The position numbers were made by a program, and so were the translations under genes. This document shows, in pieces, positions 6,222-14,577 of a DNA stretch of 31,849 nt. The notes below the pieces were generated by a model. That model searched no databases and had not been told where the DNA came from. It worked only from the letters and a program-made list of their open reading frames with translations. Location of the stretch: NCBI GenBank assembly GCA_964536085.1, contig CAZHWR010000020.1, forward strand, positions 1-31,849. Reading direction: 5' to 3'. Within the stretch, counting starts at the first letter, position 1. Each line of letters begins with the position of its first letter. Origin of the DNA: CAZHWR01 sp964536085. Lineage in GTDB: Bacteria > Bacillota > Clostridia > Oscillospirales > Ruminococcaceae.

Positions 6222-6296
6222 ACTACCTTGCCGCCTTTTCTATGTATTGCATACATTTTTTACACTACATTATACACAGCAAGCGCCGCAAAGGTG

Positions 6297-6944
6297 CTAA
6301 TCCTTTGAAACAACGATTATCATGCTTCCGCTTTTTATTGATATTTTTGCACTCATTCCTGCAAAATCATTGCTTACTCCCAGCGGAAACGAATTGGTTA
6401 AAACGGCGTTGTTCAGCGGATAAACAAGATTTTCAGAGGTTATCCCCGTTACCCTGTCGGAAAACGGAAGCAAAGAAATTTTAGATTCGTTTTGTTTCGG
6501 TATGATAATGCTCGACTCACCGCAGAGTGAATAAACAATGTTTTTATCGTCAATAAGCGCTCCTTTAGCACCGTGCATGTTGAGGTAAAACAGCGCGGAT
6601 ACGTTTGCAACCGAATGGTCAAATCTGCCGCCGAGAGCACCGTATATTTTAAAGCGTTTGTATCCTGCGGCAAGCCCGGTTTTAACGGCGAGCATAGTGT
6701 CGGTATCGTCCTTTTTTGAGGGATATTCGATTACAAATTCGTCTTCAGGCTTATCGGAGGAATCAAAATCGCCTATTACAGCGTCGGCTTTTATTCCAAG
6801 CGCGCGCGCGTGACGGTATCCGCCGTCCGCACAGATAACATAATCTCCGCTGAGCGGTTTTATCGAGATATATTCATAATCGCTGATCGGAGCTGCGCCG
6901 AAGATATAACAGCATTCTGTGCCAATTATTTTCTGTGTTCCCAT
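6297..6944 (-). CDS. thiN: Thiamine pyrophosphokinase
   Basis: Transfers pyrophosphate from ATP to thiamine, making thiamine diphosphate. The 215-residue protein has the conserved blocks of the family: CADGGYRHA, AVIGDFDSS, the DDTDT acidic motif and YGALGGRFDHSVANV. A C-terminal beta-sandwich domain for thiamine binding runs from about 135 to the end (GVSNDFAGMSAKISIKSGSM). Its ATG (6942-6944) lies inside the last codons of rsgA, a 19-nt overlap, with AAGGAATATAAAGA before it. In B. subtilis, rpe lies between these two genes; here they overlap, so rpe is absent from this locus. Confidence 0.95.
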   Translation of the reverse strand: MGTQKIIGTECCYIFGAAPISDYEYISIKPLSGDYVICADGGYRHARALGIKADAVIGDFDSSDKPEDEFVIEYPSKKDDTDTMLAVKTGLAAGYKRFKIYGALGGRFDHSVANVSALFYLNMHGAKGALIDDKNIVYSLCGESSIIIPKQNESKISLLPFSDRVTGITSENLVYPLNNAVLTNSFPLGVSNDFAGMSAKISIKSGSMIIVVSKD

Positions 6945-7819
6945 TCTTTATATTCCTTTGCCTTGTTGTACATTTCAACGTAACAGCGGTGTCTGGATTC
7001 GGATATTTCGCCGTTTTTCACCGCTTCACAAATACCGCATCCTTTTTCGTTAATATGCGCGCAATCGGAGAATTTGCATTTATCCGTAAAAGGCGCAAAT
7101 TCACGAAAACAGCGGGCTAGCTCTTCTTTTTTAATAATATCGTATTTTTCAAATTCGACTGTTGAAAATCCCGGCGTATCGGCTATATAGCCGTTTTTCA
7201 GTTTGTACAGGCAAACCTGTCTTGTTGTGTGTCTTCCCCTGCCGAGCTTTTTGCTTATATCGCCTGTTTCGATAAGCAAACTGCTGTTTATGCTGTTTAA
7301 AAGCGTTGATTTACCTACTCCTGAATTTCCCACAAACGCGGATATTTTTCCGTCGAGCAATTTTAAAAGTCCGGGAATTTCATCGGTGTTTTTTCGGCTG
7401 ATATTAAATACCTCAAAGCCGCAGTTTTTGTAAAGATTACAAATATCGGCGGCATTTGCCAAATCACCCTTTGTCACCGCTATGATCGGTTCGATGTTTT
7501 TATACTCAGCAATGGCTATAAGCTTGTCCAGCACCGAAAACGACGGCGCAGGCTCGCAGACTGCTACCACGAACACAATTATGTCGAGATTGGCAATCGG
7601 CGGACGCACAAAAAAATTCCTGCGCGGTTCAATGCTGTTTATAACGCCTGTTTTTTTTTCCGCGTCCTCGTATTCAATGCAGACCCTATCGCCCGCCATG
7701 GGCGAGATATCTCCTTTTCGGAACCTTCCTCTTGCTTTACATTCAATAATGTTATCGGTGGTTTCTATATAATAGAAACCACCGATAGCTTTAATTATTA
7801 ATCCCTCAGCTTTTTTCAT
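6926..7819 (-). CDS. rsgA: Ribosome small subunit-dependent GTPase A
   Basis: Circularly permuted GTPase that acts in late 30S maturation. The 297-residue protein has an N-terminal OB fold (about 1-70), then the G motifs in permuted order: G4 as VTKGD, G1 as GNSGVGKSTLLN, G3 as DTPGFS. The C-terminal zinc knuckle is seen in CKFSDCAHINEKGCGICEA (three Cys and one His as ligands). It starts 4 nt after the prkC stop and overlaps thiN at its end, so expression is tightly linked to both. In B. subtilis the protein (CpgA) is a substrate of PrkC, which fits the neighbourhood. Confidence 0.97.
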   Translation of the reverse strand: MKKAEGLIIKAIGGFYYIETTDNIIECKARGRFRKGDISPMAGDRVCIEYEDAEKKTGVINSIEPRRNFFVRPPIANLDIIVFVVAVCEPAPSFSVLDKLIAIAEYKNIEPIIAVTKGDLANAADICNLYKNCGFEVFNISRKNTDEIPGLLKLLDGKISAFVGNSGVGKSTLLNSINSSLLIETGDISKKLGRGRHTTRQVCLYKLKNGYIADTPGFSTVEFEKYDIIKKEELARCFREFAPFTDKCKFSDCAHINEKGCGICEAVKNGEISESRHRCYVEMYNKAKEYKEWEHRK

Positions 7820-7823
7820 ACTG

Positions 7824-9884
7824 TTATTCGTTATCCTCTCGAGTATCTTCGGAAGAAACAGCAGCTGCCGCGGAGGACGTTGCTGCGGTAGCGGCGGATG
7901 ATGTTGCCGCAGGCGTTGCGGATGATGTTTGTGAGTTGCTTGTCATAAGACTCTTGTTCGGTCCTGACGTCACTGTTTTGGTGCCTGTTAAGAAGTTGAC
8001 CTGATATTTGACATACAGAGAATAGTCGGTTGAACCGCTCTTTGCAACCATGACCGAAACCTGCGCTTCGGTTGATGATGATTTGAGCGAGAAAGTGTAT
8101 TTATCAACAGAATCGACATTTATGGTGTTCGATTTTTTCTGTGTTCCGTCCAAATAAACCTTAAACGTATAATCGCCTGTGGCCGTACTGGGAATGGATA
8201 CCGAGAACGACCTTTCCTGAGCGGAAGCCTTACCTGTACTTACTGAAATTGTAACCGTTGAGCCTTCGTCAACAGAAACGCCTTCGCTCGGGCTTTGGTC
8301 GATGACCTGACCTTCTGTTACAGTGCTGTTTACTTTAGTAACGCTGACAACAAGACCCGCTTTTTCGATTTCCTTGGTAGCATTGGACTGCGTCATGCCG
8401 ATAACGTCCGGAACAACGGTTTTGTCGCTCGGCGCGCCCATGCTTACATATATTGAAACGGTTTGATTGGAAGGTATTGAGGTATTTCTTGCAGGATCTG
8501 TTTTGATTACGCTTCCCGACGCGACGGTAAGACTGTATGAGTTCACTATCTTAAACGAAAGTCCCGCTTCGGTCATAGCCTCTTCCGCTTCCGCCTGAGT
8601 TAAATTGTAAACGTCCGGAACATCTACCTGTTCTGCTCCGCTGCTTACAGTTATGTTGACGACAGTTCCCTCTTTTATGACCATACCCTCGCGGATAGAT
8701 TGATCAAGAATCGTTCCCACCTCTTCATCGGCATTGTATTCCTGTGTGGGATTGAGTGTAATATTAGAATACTCTGAATCGTTTATTACGTCATCGTAGT
8801 TAAGTCCCACGAGATTCGGCATTATAATATCCTTTGTTCCCGGGCTGAATCCGAGGATAATAACAAGTATAACTATGGCAAATACAACACAAGCTGCCGC
8901 GATCGCAGCCAATATGGTCATCGTCTTTGAACGCTTTTTCTTGCCTTTATCATTGTCAGCATCAGAGGCTTCACCGTCGTCATCACCGGAATTCACGGCG
9001 TTGAAAAATTTGGTGGTGCCTTCATCGGAAAAGTATTTATACTCAAACAGTATCGAAGGATTGGCTTTGAATTCGTCTATATCACGAATCATTTCAGCCG
9101 CCGTTTGATATCGCATAGACGCACTTTTCTGCATTGCGCGGACGACGATCTCTTCAAGTCCCTCCGGAATTGTGTCGTTGAGCTCACGCGGCATTTTTGC
9201 CTTGGACTGCATATGCATAACCGCTATCTGCTCAGGATTAACGCCGTCGTACGGCAAACAGCCGGTAAGCATTTCATAAAGCATAACGCCGACCGCATAA
9301 ATATCTGTTCTTTCATCAGTGTTTGCGCCGCTAGCCTGCTCCGGACTGATATAATGCACAGAACCCATGGCGGTTTTGGATGAGCCTCTTCTTTCGTCGC
9401 GCGCAAAACTTGCGATTCCGAAATCTGTCACTTTAATAGTGCCGTCGGATAACAGCATTATATTTTCAGGTTTGATATCACGGTGTACAACGCCGTTTTC
9501 GTGTGCGTGCTGTAACGCCTTTAAAATCTGAAGCGTGAAGTGGACGGCTTCCTTCCAGGTGAGCACTTTTTCCTGCTCCATATATTTTTTGAGCGTAATA
9601 CCGTCGATATACTCCATAACGATATATTGGATGTTGTTGCCGAAGCTGACGTCGAGTATCTTCACAATGTTTTCATGCGAAAGCACGGAAATAGCCTTTG
9701 ACTCGTTTCTGAAACGGCGCAGGAACTCTTCGTTGTCCGAATATTCGTCTTTAAGGATCTTCAGTGCGACAAACTGATCGTCAAGCTTGTCATAGGCTTT
9801 ATAAACATTTGCCATACCGCCGTTTCCGATAAGCTCTCTTATTTCATAGCGTCCGTCAAGCCTTTTTCCGAGATATTTATCCAT
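7824..9884 (-). CDS. prkC: PASTA-domain serine/threonine protein kinase
   Basis: Membrane kinase that senses muropeptides or cell-wall status and phosphorylates cytoplasmic targets. The 686-residue protein has an N-terminal kinase domain (about 1-275): glycine loop IGNGGMANVYKA, catalytic Lys42 in VALKIL, HRDIKPEN with Asp136, DFG with Asp154, and activation loop ending GSVHYISPEQA. An acidic then Lys-rich linker leads to one membrane helix (about 325-350). Outside are three PASTA repeats, beginning near IMPNLVGLNYDDV, VDVPDVYNLTQAEAEE and VVPDVIGMTQSNATKE, then a beta-rich domain and a Ser/Ala/Thr-rich tail ending in acidic residues. It is 29 nt downstream of its phosphatase prpC and 4 nt upstream of rsgA. 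B. subtilis PrkC promotes germination and stationary-phase survival; the same role is inferred here. Confidence 0.97.
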   Translation of the reverse strand: MDKYLGKRLDGRYEIRELIGNGGMANVYKAYDKLDDQFVALKILKDEYSDNEEFLRRFRNESKAISVLSHENIVKILDVSFGNNIQYIVMEYIDGITLKKYMEQEKVLTWKEAVHFTLQILKALQHAHENGVVHRDIKPENIMLLSDGTIKVTDFGIASFARDERRGSSKTAMGSVHYISPEQASGANTDERTDIYAVGVMLYEMLTGCLPYDGVNPEQIAVMHMQSKAKMPRELNDTIPEGLEEIVVRAMQKSASMRYQTAAEMIRDIDEFKANPSILFEYKYFSDEGTTKFFNAVNSGDDDGEASDADNDKGKKKRSKTMTILAAIAAACVVFAIVILVIILGFSPGTKDIIMPNLVGLNYDDVINDSEYSNITLNPTQEYNADEEVGTILDQSIREGMVIKEGTVVNITVSSGAEQVDVPDVYNLTQAEAEEAMTEAGLSFKIVNSYSLTVASGSVIKTDPARNTSIPSNQTVSIYVSMGAPSDKTVVPDVIGMTQSNATKEIEKAGLVVSVTKVNSTVTEGQVIDQSPSEGVSVDEGSTVTISVSTGKASAQERSFSVSIPSTATGDYTFKVYLDGTQKKSNTINVDSVDKYTFSLKSSSTEAQVSVMVAKSGSTDYSLYVKYQVNFLTGTKTVTSGPNKSLMTSNSQTSSATPAATSSAATAATSSAAAAVSSEDTREDNE

Positions 9885-9913
9885 AATATTATACTCCTTT
9901 GTATTGTATAATT

Positions 9914-10654
9914 TTATATCCTGACCAAAACAGCGGTTATATTATCGGCGCCGCCGTATTCGTTTGCAAGCTGTATCAGCCGTTTACACGACACGGAAAC
10001 CTCTGATTCGCTATGCTCTAAAACTCTCTTAATTTCACTGTCTGTACACATATTTGTAAGACCGTCTGAACAAAAAAGCATTATGTCGCCGCTTGAAAGC
10101 TCGACCTCATTTGAATCGACTTCCAGCTTTTTCCCGATACCGACCGCTCTGGTAATTAAATTTTTTTGCGGATGAGTTCTTGCTTCGGTTTCGGTTATTT
10201 CTCCGCGAGATATCAGTTCCTGAACAAACGAATGATCGGTCGTGATTTGGGTCAGATCGCCGTTTTTATAAACATATGCGCGTGAATCACCGACATGCGA
10301 GATATGCGCCGAAGTACCATGTATCACTGCCGCCACAGCAGTTGTTCCCATGCCGAAAAATTCTTTTTGCTCCATCGATCTCATATATATCTCTGAGTTT
10401 GCATCGTGCACCGCGCGCACAAGAAGCTGATTGAAATCCTCGCAGCTAAAGGAGTCGAACTTATCCGAGGCCTGTTTAACGCATCTGACAATCGTATCGC
10501 ACGCTATTTCGCTTGCGATGTTTCCTCCGTTTACTCCTCCCATACCATCGCACACTATAGCAATAACCGACCCGTCGGGAAGCTGTTCGGTGTGATACGC
10601 ATCCTGATTTGAATCTCTTTCAAGACCGATATCGGTCATCCCGAAAACATTCAT
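9914..10654 (-). CDS. prpC: PP2C-type serine/threonine phosphatase
   Basis: Metal-dependent phosphatase that reverses PrkC phosphorylation. The 246-residue protein has full PP2C length with the metal-binding motifs RDSNQDAYH, CDGMGGVNGG, HVGDSRAYV, TTDHSFVQELI, LFCSDGLTNM and GGADNITAVLV. The ATG overlaps the rlmN stop codon (ATGA type, 4 nt), so it is translationally coupled to rlmN. Pairing with prkC is the usual arrangement in Firmicutes. Confidence 0.97.
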   Translation of the reverse strand: MNVFGMTDIGLERDSNQDAYHTEQLPDGSVIAIVCDGMGGVNGGNIASEIACDTIVRCVKQASDKFDSFSCEDFNQLLVRAVHDANSEIYMRSMEQKEFFGMGTTAVAAVIHGTSAHISHVGDSRAYVYKNGDLTQITTDHSFVQELISRGEITETEARTHPQKNLITRAVGIGKKLEVDSNEVELSSGDIMLFCSDGLTNMCTDSEIKRVLEHSESEVSVSCKRLIQLANEYGGADNITAVLVRI

Positions 10655-11703
10655 TCGATTGTATCACTGCCTTTCGTTTTGATTTGTTCGCGCCTTAGCT
10701 GCCCGCATGCGGCGTTTATATCCGCGCCGAGAGTCCGCCTTACGGTTGTGTTTATTCCTGAAGATGTCAATATATCCGTAAACCGACGCACACGCTTGGT
10801 GTCCGCAGGAGTAAAGCCCGTTTCATCAACTCTGTTGACGGGAATAAGGTTTACATGGCAAAGCATGCCTTTGAGTTTTTTAGCAAGTAAAGCGGCGTTT
10901 TCATCACTGTCGTTAACGCCGTGAATAAGCGCGTATTCAAACGATATCCTGCGCCCTGTAGTGTTTGCGTAATTCCTGCAAGCGTTCAAAAGTTCGCTGA
11001 TATTCCATTTGTTGTTTATAGGCATCGACGCTTTGCGGATATCGTCGTTCGGAGCGTGAAGCGAAACAGACAGCGTAAGCCCGAGCTGATGCTCCGAAAG
11101 CGCATAGATCTTATCTACCAAGCCGCAGGTGGAAAGGCTCACATGCCGCAGGCTCAGATTAAACCCATCCTCGTTTGAAAGCATTATTAAGAACTTTAAA
11201 ACGTTGTCGTAATTGTCTAAAGGCTCGCCGATTCCCATTAAAACTACGTTAGATATCCTTTCGGGACAGTCGCGGTTTGCGCTGTAAACCTGCTCAAGAA
11301 TTTCTCCGGGCGTCAGGTTCCTGACAAATCCCGCTATAGTGGAAGCACAGAATTTGCAGCCCATTTTACAGCCCACCTGAGTAGAAACACACACACTGTA
11401 GCCGTGCTTATATTTCATCAGCACGCTTTCTACGCAGTTTCCATCGTCAAGCATATATAAATATTTTACCGTATTGTCTATCTTACTTACAAGCCTTTTG
11501 GCTATTTTTAGTGAAGTTATGTAAAAGTTTTCCACCAATACTTGTATATCTTTGTGAGAAATATCCGTCATATCCGCAAAGTCGTTAACATTTTTTACGT
11601 GCAGCCACTTATAAATTTGTCCAGAACGATATTTGGGCATACCAAGCCCTGTTATCATGTTGGTCAGTTCGGATAGATTGAGCGATTTAATATCAGTTTT
11701 CAT
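10651..11703 (-). CDS. rlmN: 23S rRNA (A2503-C2) / tRNA (A37-C2) methyltransferase
   Basis: Radical-SAM enzyme that methylates C2 of A2503 in 23S rRNA, and A37 in some tRNAs, tuning the peptidyl-transferase exit. The 350-residue protein has an N-terminal accessory domain (LNLSELTNMITGLGMPKYRSGQIYKWLH) and a radical-SAM core with CKMGCKFCAST (CxxxCxxC iron-sulfur ligands) and GIGEPLDNYDNV. The second half of the family signature is LHAPNDDIRKASMPIN. The C-terminal region with TTVRRTLGADINAACGQL carries the catalytic Cys. I chose ATG 11701-11703; an upstream in-frame start would add 21 residues outside the family. AAGGAA lies 11-12 nt upstream. There is a 100-nt gap to rsmB without a clear terminator. 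Confidence 0.97.
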   Translation of the reverse strand: MKTDIKSLNLSELTNMITGLGMPKYRSGQIYKWLHVKNVNDFADMTDISHKDIQVLVENFYITSLKIAKRLVSKIDNTVKYLYMLDDGNCVESVLMKYKHGYSVCVSTQVGCKMGCKFCASTIAGFVRNLTPGEILEQVYSANRDCPERISNVVLMGIGEPLDNYDNVLKFLIMLSNEDGFNLSLRHVSLSTCGLVDKIYALSEHQLGLTLSVSLHAPNDDIRKASMPINNKWNISELLNACRNYANTTGRRISFEYALIHGVNDSDENAALLAKKLKGMLCHVNLIPVNRVDETGFTPADTKRVRRFTDILTSSGINTTVRRTLGADINAACGQLRREQIKTKGSDTIE

Positions 11704-11803
11704 TATTATGAGAATTCCTTCCCTGCCGTCGGCAAGATATTCAGAACTAAGATAACAATATAACAATCAAAACGATTTATTTTTTTCGGCTGATCACTGA
11801 CGT

Positions 11804-13117
11804 TTACCTGTTTACTTTTTCGAAGACAGCTATAAAAAATCCGTCGCCTGAATATTCGCCCGGTAAAAAAGTGTGCTTATAGTCGTTATATTTTTCGATA
11901 ATGAGTGGTGAAAAATCAGGATTGTCATTTAAAAATTTTTCCGCCGTCAAATCGTTCTCGCTGCGCGACAGCGTGCAGGTCGAATAAATCAGTATTCCGC
12001 CCGTCTTAACTAATTTTGAACTCTCTGAAAGAATTTTATACTGTATATCGCAAAGCTTGTAAAAATCGCTCGGAGATTTATACTTTATTTCCGGCTTGCG
12101 CCTTATGACTCCAAGCCCGGAGCACGGAACGTCGCACAACACCTTGTCCGCCTTCGGCAAGCTGCCGTTATAAACGGCGGCGTTGTTCTGTGCGGCGGTG
12201 ATGCAGTCAAGTCCCAATCTTTTCGCGCCGTCTGATATAAGCTTTACGCGGCTGGGATGAATGTCAAAGGCGAAAATCCGACCAGAATTTTTCATATACT
12301 GCGCAAGGGTAAAAGATTTTCCGCCCGGAGCCGCGCACATATCAAGCACCGTTTCTCCTTCTTGAGGATTTACAAGTCCGCACAAAAGCTGGCTTGCCAA
12401 ATCCTGCACGTAGAACATGCCGTTTTTGTATTCCTCGGTATGTTCGATTCCTCCTGATTTTGCAATTGCAAGACAGTTTTCACATTCGCGCGATTTGTAA
12501 ACCTTTATGCCTTTTTCGGAAAACGCCGCCGCAAGCGTTTTTAAATCGGTTTTATTTGTGTTCACCCTGATAAACAACGGCGGTGTCCCAAGCGACGATT
12601 TTAAAATAAGCTCTGTATTTTTCTCGCCGTATTCCGAAAACCACTTTTGTATAAGCGGCTCGGGACAGGAATATTTAACGCCCAAATACCTTGTATAATC
12701 TGTGTTTTTATTCGGCAGAATGATTTTTTTATCGTCGCGCAGAAAGCTTCTCAAAACCGCGTTTACAAAACCTTTAGCGCTCTGCTGACGGCATGTGTAA
12801 ACCAGCTTGACGCTTTCGTTCACCGCCGCCGAGTCAGGTACCGAATCCATGAACACAAGCTGATATATTCCCATGCGCAGGATATTTAAAACCTGCGGCG
12901 AAAGTTTTTTTAAAGGCAGCTTTGAATACTTTGAAACACAGTGATCAAGCGTTATTTTTCGTTCCAATACGCCGTAAAAAAGCTTGGACGCAAAAGCTCT
13001 GTCGCGCGCATTTAAAGTTGAGGCGGAAAGCAATTTGTCGATTATTATATTGGAAAACGCCTCGTTTGTATGCATTTTACAAAGTGCGTCAAGCGATAAT
13101 TGTCTTGCTGTGTCCAT
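11804..13117 (-). CDS. rsmB: 16S rRNA (cytosine-967-C5) methyltransferase
   Basis: Methylates C967 of 16S rRNA using S-adenosylmethionine. The 437-residue protein begins with a NusB-like RNA-binding domain (about 1-140, e.g. ARDRAFASKLFYGVLERK and LSPQVLNILRMGIYQLVFMD) and continues with the Rossmann methyltransferase domain. There the SAM loop MCAAPGGKSFTLAQY, the ADKVLCDVPCSGLGVIRRKP block and YSTCTLSRSEN contain the two conserved cysteines. GGAG stands 6 nt before the ATG. It lies between fmt and rlmN, as in B. subtilis. Confidence 0.97.
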   Translation of the reverse strand: MDTARQLSLDALCKMHTNEAFSNIIIDKLLSASTLNARDRAFASKLFYGVLERKITLDHCVSKYSKLPLKKLSPQVLNILRMGIYQLVFMDSVPDSAAVNESVKLVYTCRQQSAKGFVNAVLRSFLRDDKKIILPNKNTDYTRYLGVKYSCPEPLIQKWFSEYGEKNTELILKSSLGTPPLFIRVNTNKTDLKTLAAAFSEKGIKVYKSRECENCLAIAKSGGIEHTEEYKNGMFYVQDLASQLLCGLVNPQEGETVLDMCAAPGGKSFTLAQYMKNSGRIFAFDIHPSRVKLISDGAKRLGLDCITAAQNNAAVYNGSLPKADKVLCDVPCSGLGVIRRKPEIKYKSPSDFYKLCDIQYKILSESSKLVKTGGILIYSTCTLSRSENDLTAEKFLNDNPDFSPLIIEKYNDYKHTFLPGEYSGDGFFIAVFEKVNR

Positions 13118-13143
13118 AAAAAGCTCCGCATACTATAAGATTT

Positions 13144-14076
13144 TTATTCTTCCCAAATTTTTTTCCCGGTCGTCAGCCTTCTGCCGCGCAGAAAGCTTTC
13201 GCCGTCTGTTCTTTTTGAGCCTTCCGACTGTACTTCGGTCAATTCGACTGCTCCGTCGGCACATCCGACAATAAACCTCTTGTTGTCAAGCAATTCTCCG
13301 GGCGTTCCCGAATACCCGTCCGCCAAAGACGCTCTGTATACTTTGAGCCTTTTTCCTGTGCACACTGTGGTTGCGCAAGGCCAGTCGGACAGTCCGAGGA
13401 TTTGATTTTTCACAAGCTGTGCAGATTTATTAAAATCGATTTCGGACATTTCCTTTGACAACATCGGCGCATAGCTTGCCAGCGCGTCGTCCTGCGGAAT
13501 GCGGGGAGCTCTGCCTGTCTCAATAAGGTTCAAAGTCCTAATGAGCGTATCTGCTCCGACGACCGCAAGGCGGTCGTACAGCTCGGAAGCGGTTTCGTTT
13601 GGCAGGATATCAACTTTTTCAGACAGTATCATGTCGCCGGTGTCGAGCCCTTGCGCCATGTACATAGTTGTAACGCCGGAGACACCGTCGCCGTTTAAAA
13701 CGCTCCACTGAATAGGAGCGGCGCCCCTGTATTTTGGCAAAAGCGAACCGTGGACGTTAACGCATCCGTATTTCGGAATATCGAGCACAGCTTTCGGCAG
13801 CAGCTTGCCGTACGCGACTACTACAATAACATCCGGCTCAAATTGCTTTATCAGTTCGATTGATTCGCTGTCCTTAAGGGTGTTTGGCTGAAAAACGTCA
13901 ATGTTATGTGTTAAGGCATATTCCTTTACAGGTGTGTACGCCAGCTTATGCCCTCTTCCGCGCGGCCTGTCCGGCTGGGAAAATACCATTTTAACATCAA
14001 ATCTGTTTTCAACAAGAGCTTTGAGCGACTCCACAGCAAAATAAGGAGTACCCATAAAAACAATTTTCAATGCCAT
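13144..14076 (-). CDS. fmt: Methionyl-tRNA formyltransferase
   Basis: Formylates initiator Met-tRNA with 10-formyl-THF. The 310-residue protein has the formyltransferase N-domain, with VVVAYGKLLP, the catalytic NVHGSLLPKYRGAAPIQWS block and GLDTGDMI, then a C-terminal tRNA-binding OB domain (about 205 onwards). It sits 8 nt downstream of def, whose product removes the same formyl group from new proteins. This def-fmt pairing is almost universal. Confidence 0.98.
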   Translation of the reverse strand: MALKIVFMGTPYFAVESLKALVENRFDVKMVFSQPDRPRGRGHKLAYTPVKEYALTHNIDVFQPNTLKDSESIELIKQFEPDVIVVVAYGKLLPKAVLDIPKYGCVNVHGSLLPKYRGAAPIQWSVLNGDGVSGVTTMYMAQGLDTGDMILSEKVDILPNETASELYDRLAVVGADTLIRTLNLIETGRAPRIPQDDALASYAPMLSKEMSEIDFNKSAQLVKNQILGLSDWPCATTVCTGKRLKVYRASLADGYSGTPGELLDNKRFIVGCADGAVELTEVQSEGSKRTDGESFLRGRRLTTGKKIWEE

Positions 14077-14084
14077 CCCATCCT

Positions 14085-14540
14085 TTAAGCTTCTTCTATC
14101 ATTTCTTCAGCGATATCTACATATAGAACTCCGTCGAGGTGGTCAAGCTCATGGCAGATTGCCCGCGCCAAAAGCTCTTTTCCCTTTAAGCGGAATTTTT
14201 TCCCGTTCCTGTCGTAAGCCTCGACTGTGACCTCCATCGGGCGTGTGACTATGCCCTGCTGACCGGGAAGCGACAAACAGCCCTCCGGCCCTGTTTGAGT
14301 CCCGTTTGTTTTTACAATTACGGGATTTACAAGCTCGTACAAAACGCCGTCGGTATCAATCACAACAACTCTTTTTAACATTCCCACCTGCGGAGCCGCA
14401 AGTCCTACTCCGTTTTCCTCATACATAGTTTGCGCCATATCGTCTAGAAGTATTGCCAGCTTTTTATCAAAGCTTTCAACTGTTCTGCACTTTTTTCTCA
14501 AAATATCGTCCCCTAATGTGACGATGTTTCTTTTAGCCAT
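14085..14540 (-). CDS. def: Peptide deformylase
   Basis: Iron- or zinc-dependent enzyme removing N-formyl from nascent proteins. The 151-residue protein carries all three active-site motifs: GVGLAAPQVG, EGCLSLPG (metal-binding Cys) and HELDHLDG (two His ligands and catalytic Glu). The short length without an insertion is the type 1 pattern. GGGGATAAATATATT precedes the ATG. It lies 37 nt after priA and 8 nt before fmt. Confidence 0.98.
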   Translation of the reverse strand: MAKRNIVTLGDDILRKKCRTVESFDKKLAILLDDMAQTMYEENGVGLAAPQVGMLKRVVVIDTDGVLYELVNPVIVKTNGTQTGPEGCLSLPGQQGIVTRPMEVTVEAYDRNGKKFRLKGKELLARAICHELDHLDGVLYVDIAEEMIEEA

Positions 14541-14577
14541 AATATATTTATCCCCTTTTCATGAGTGCAATAAAAAT

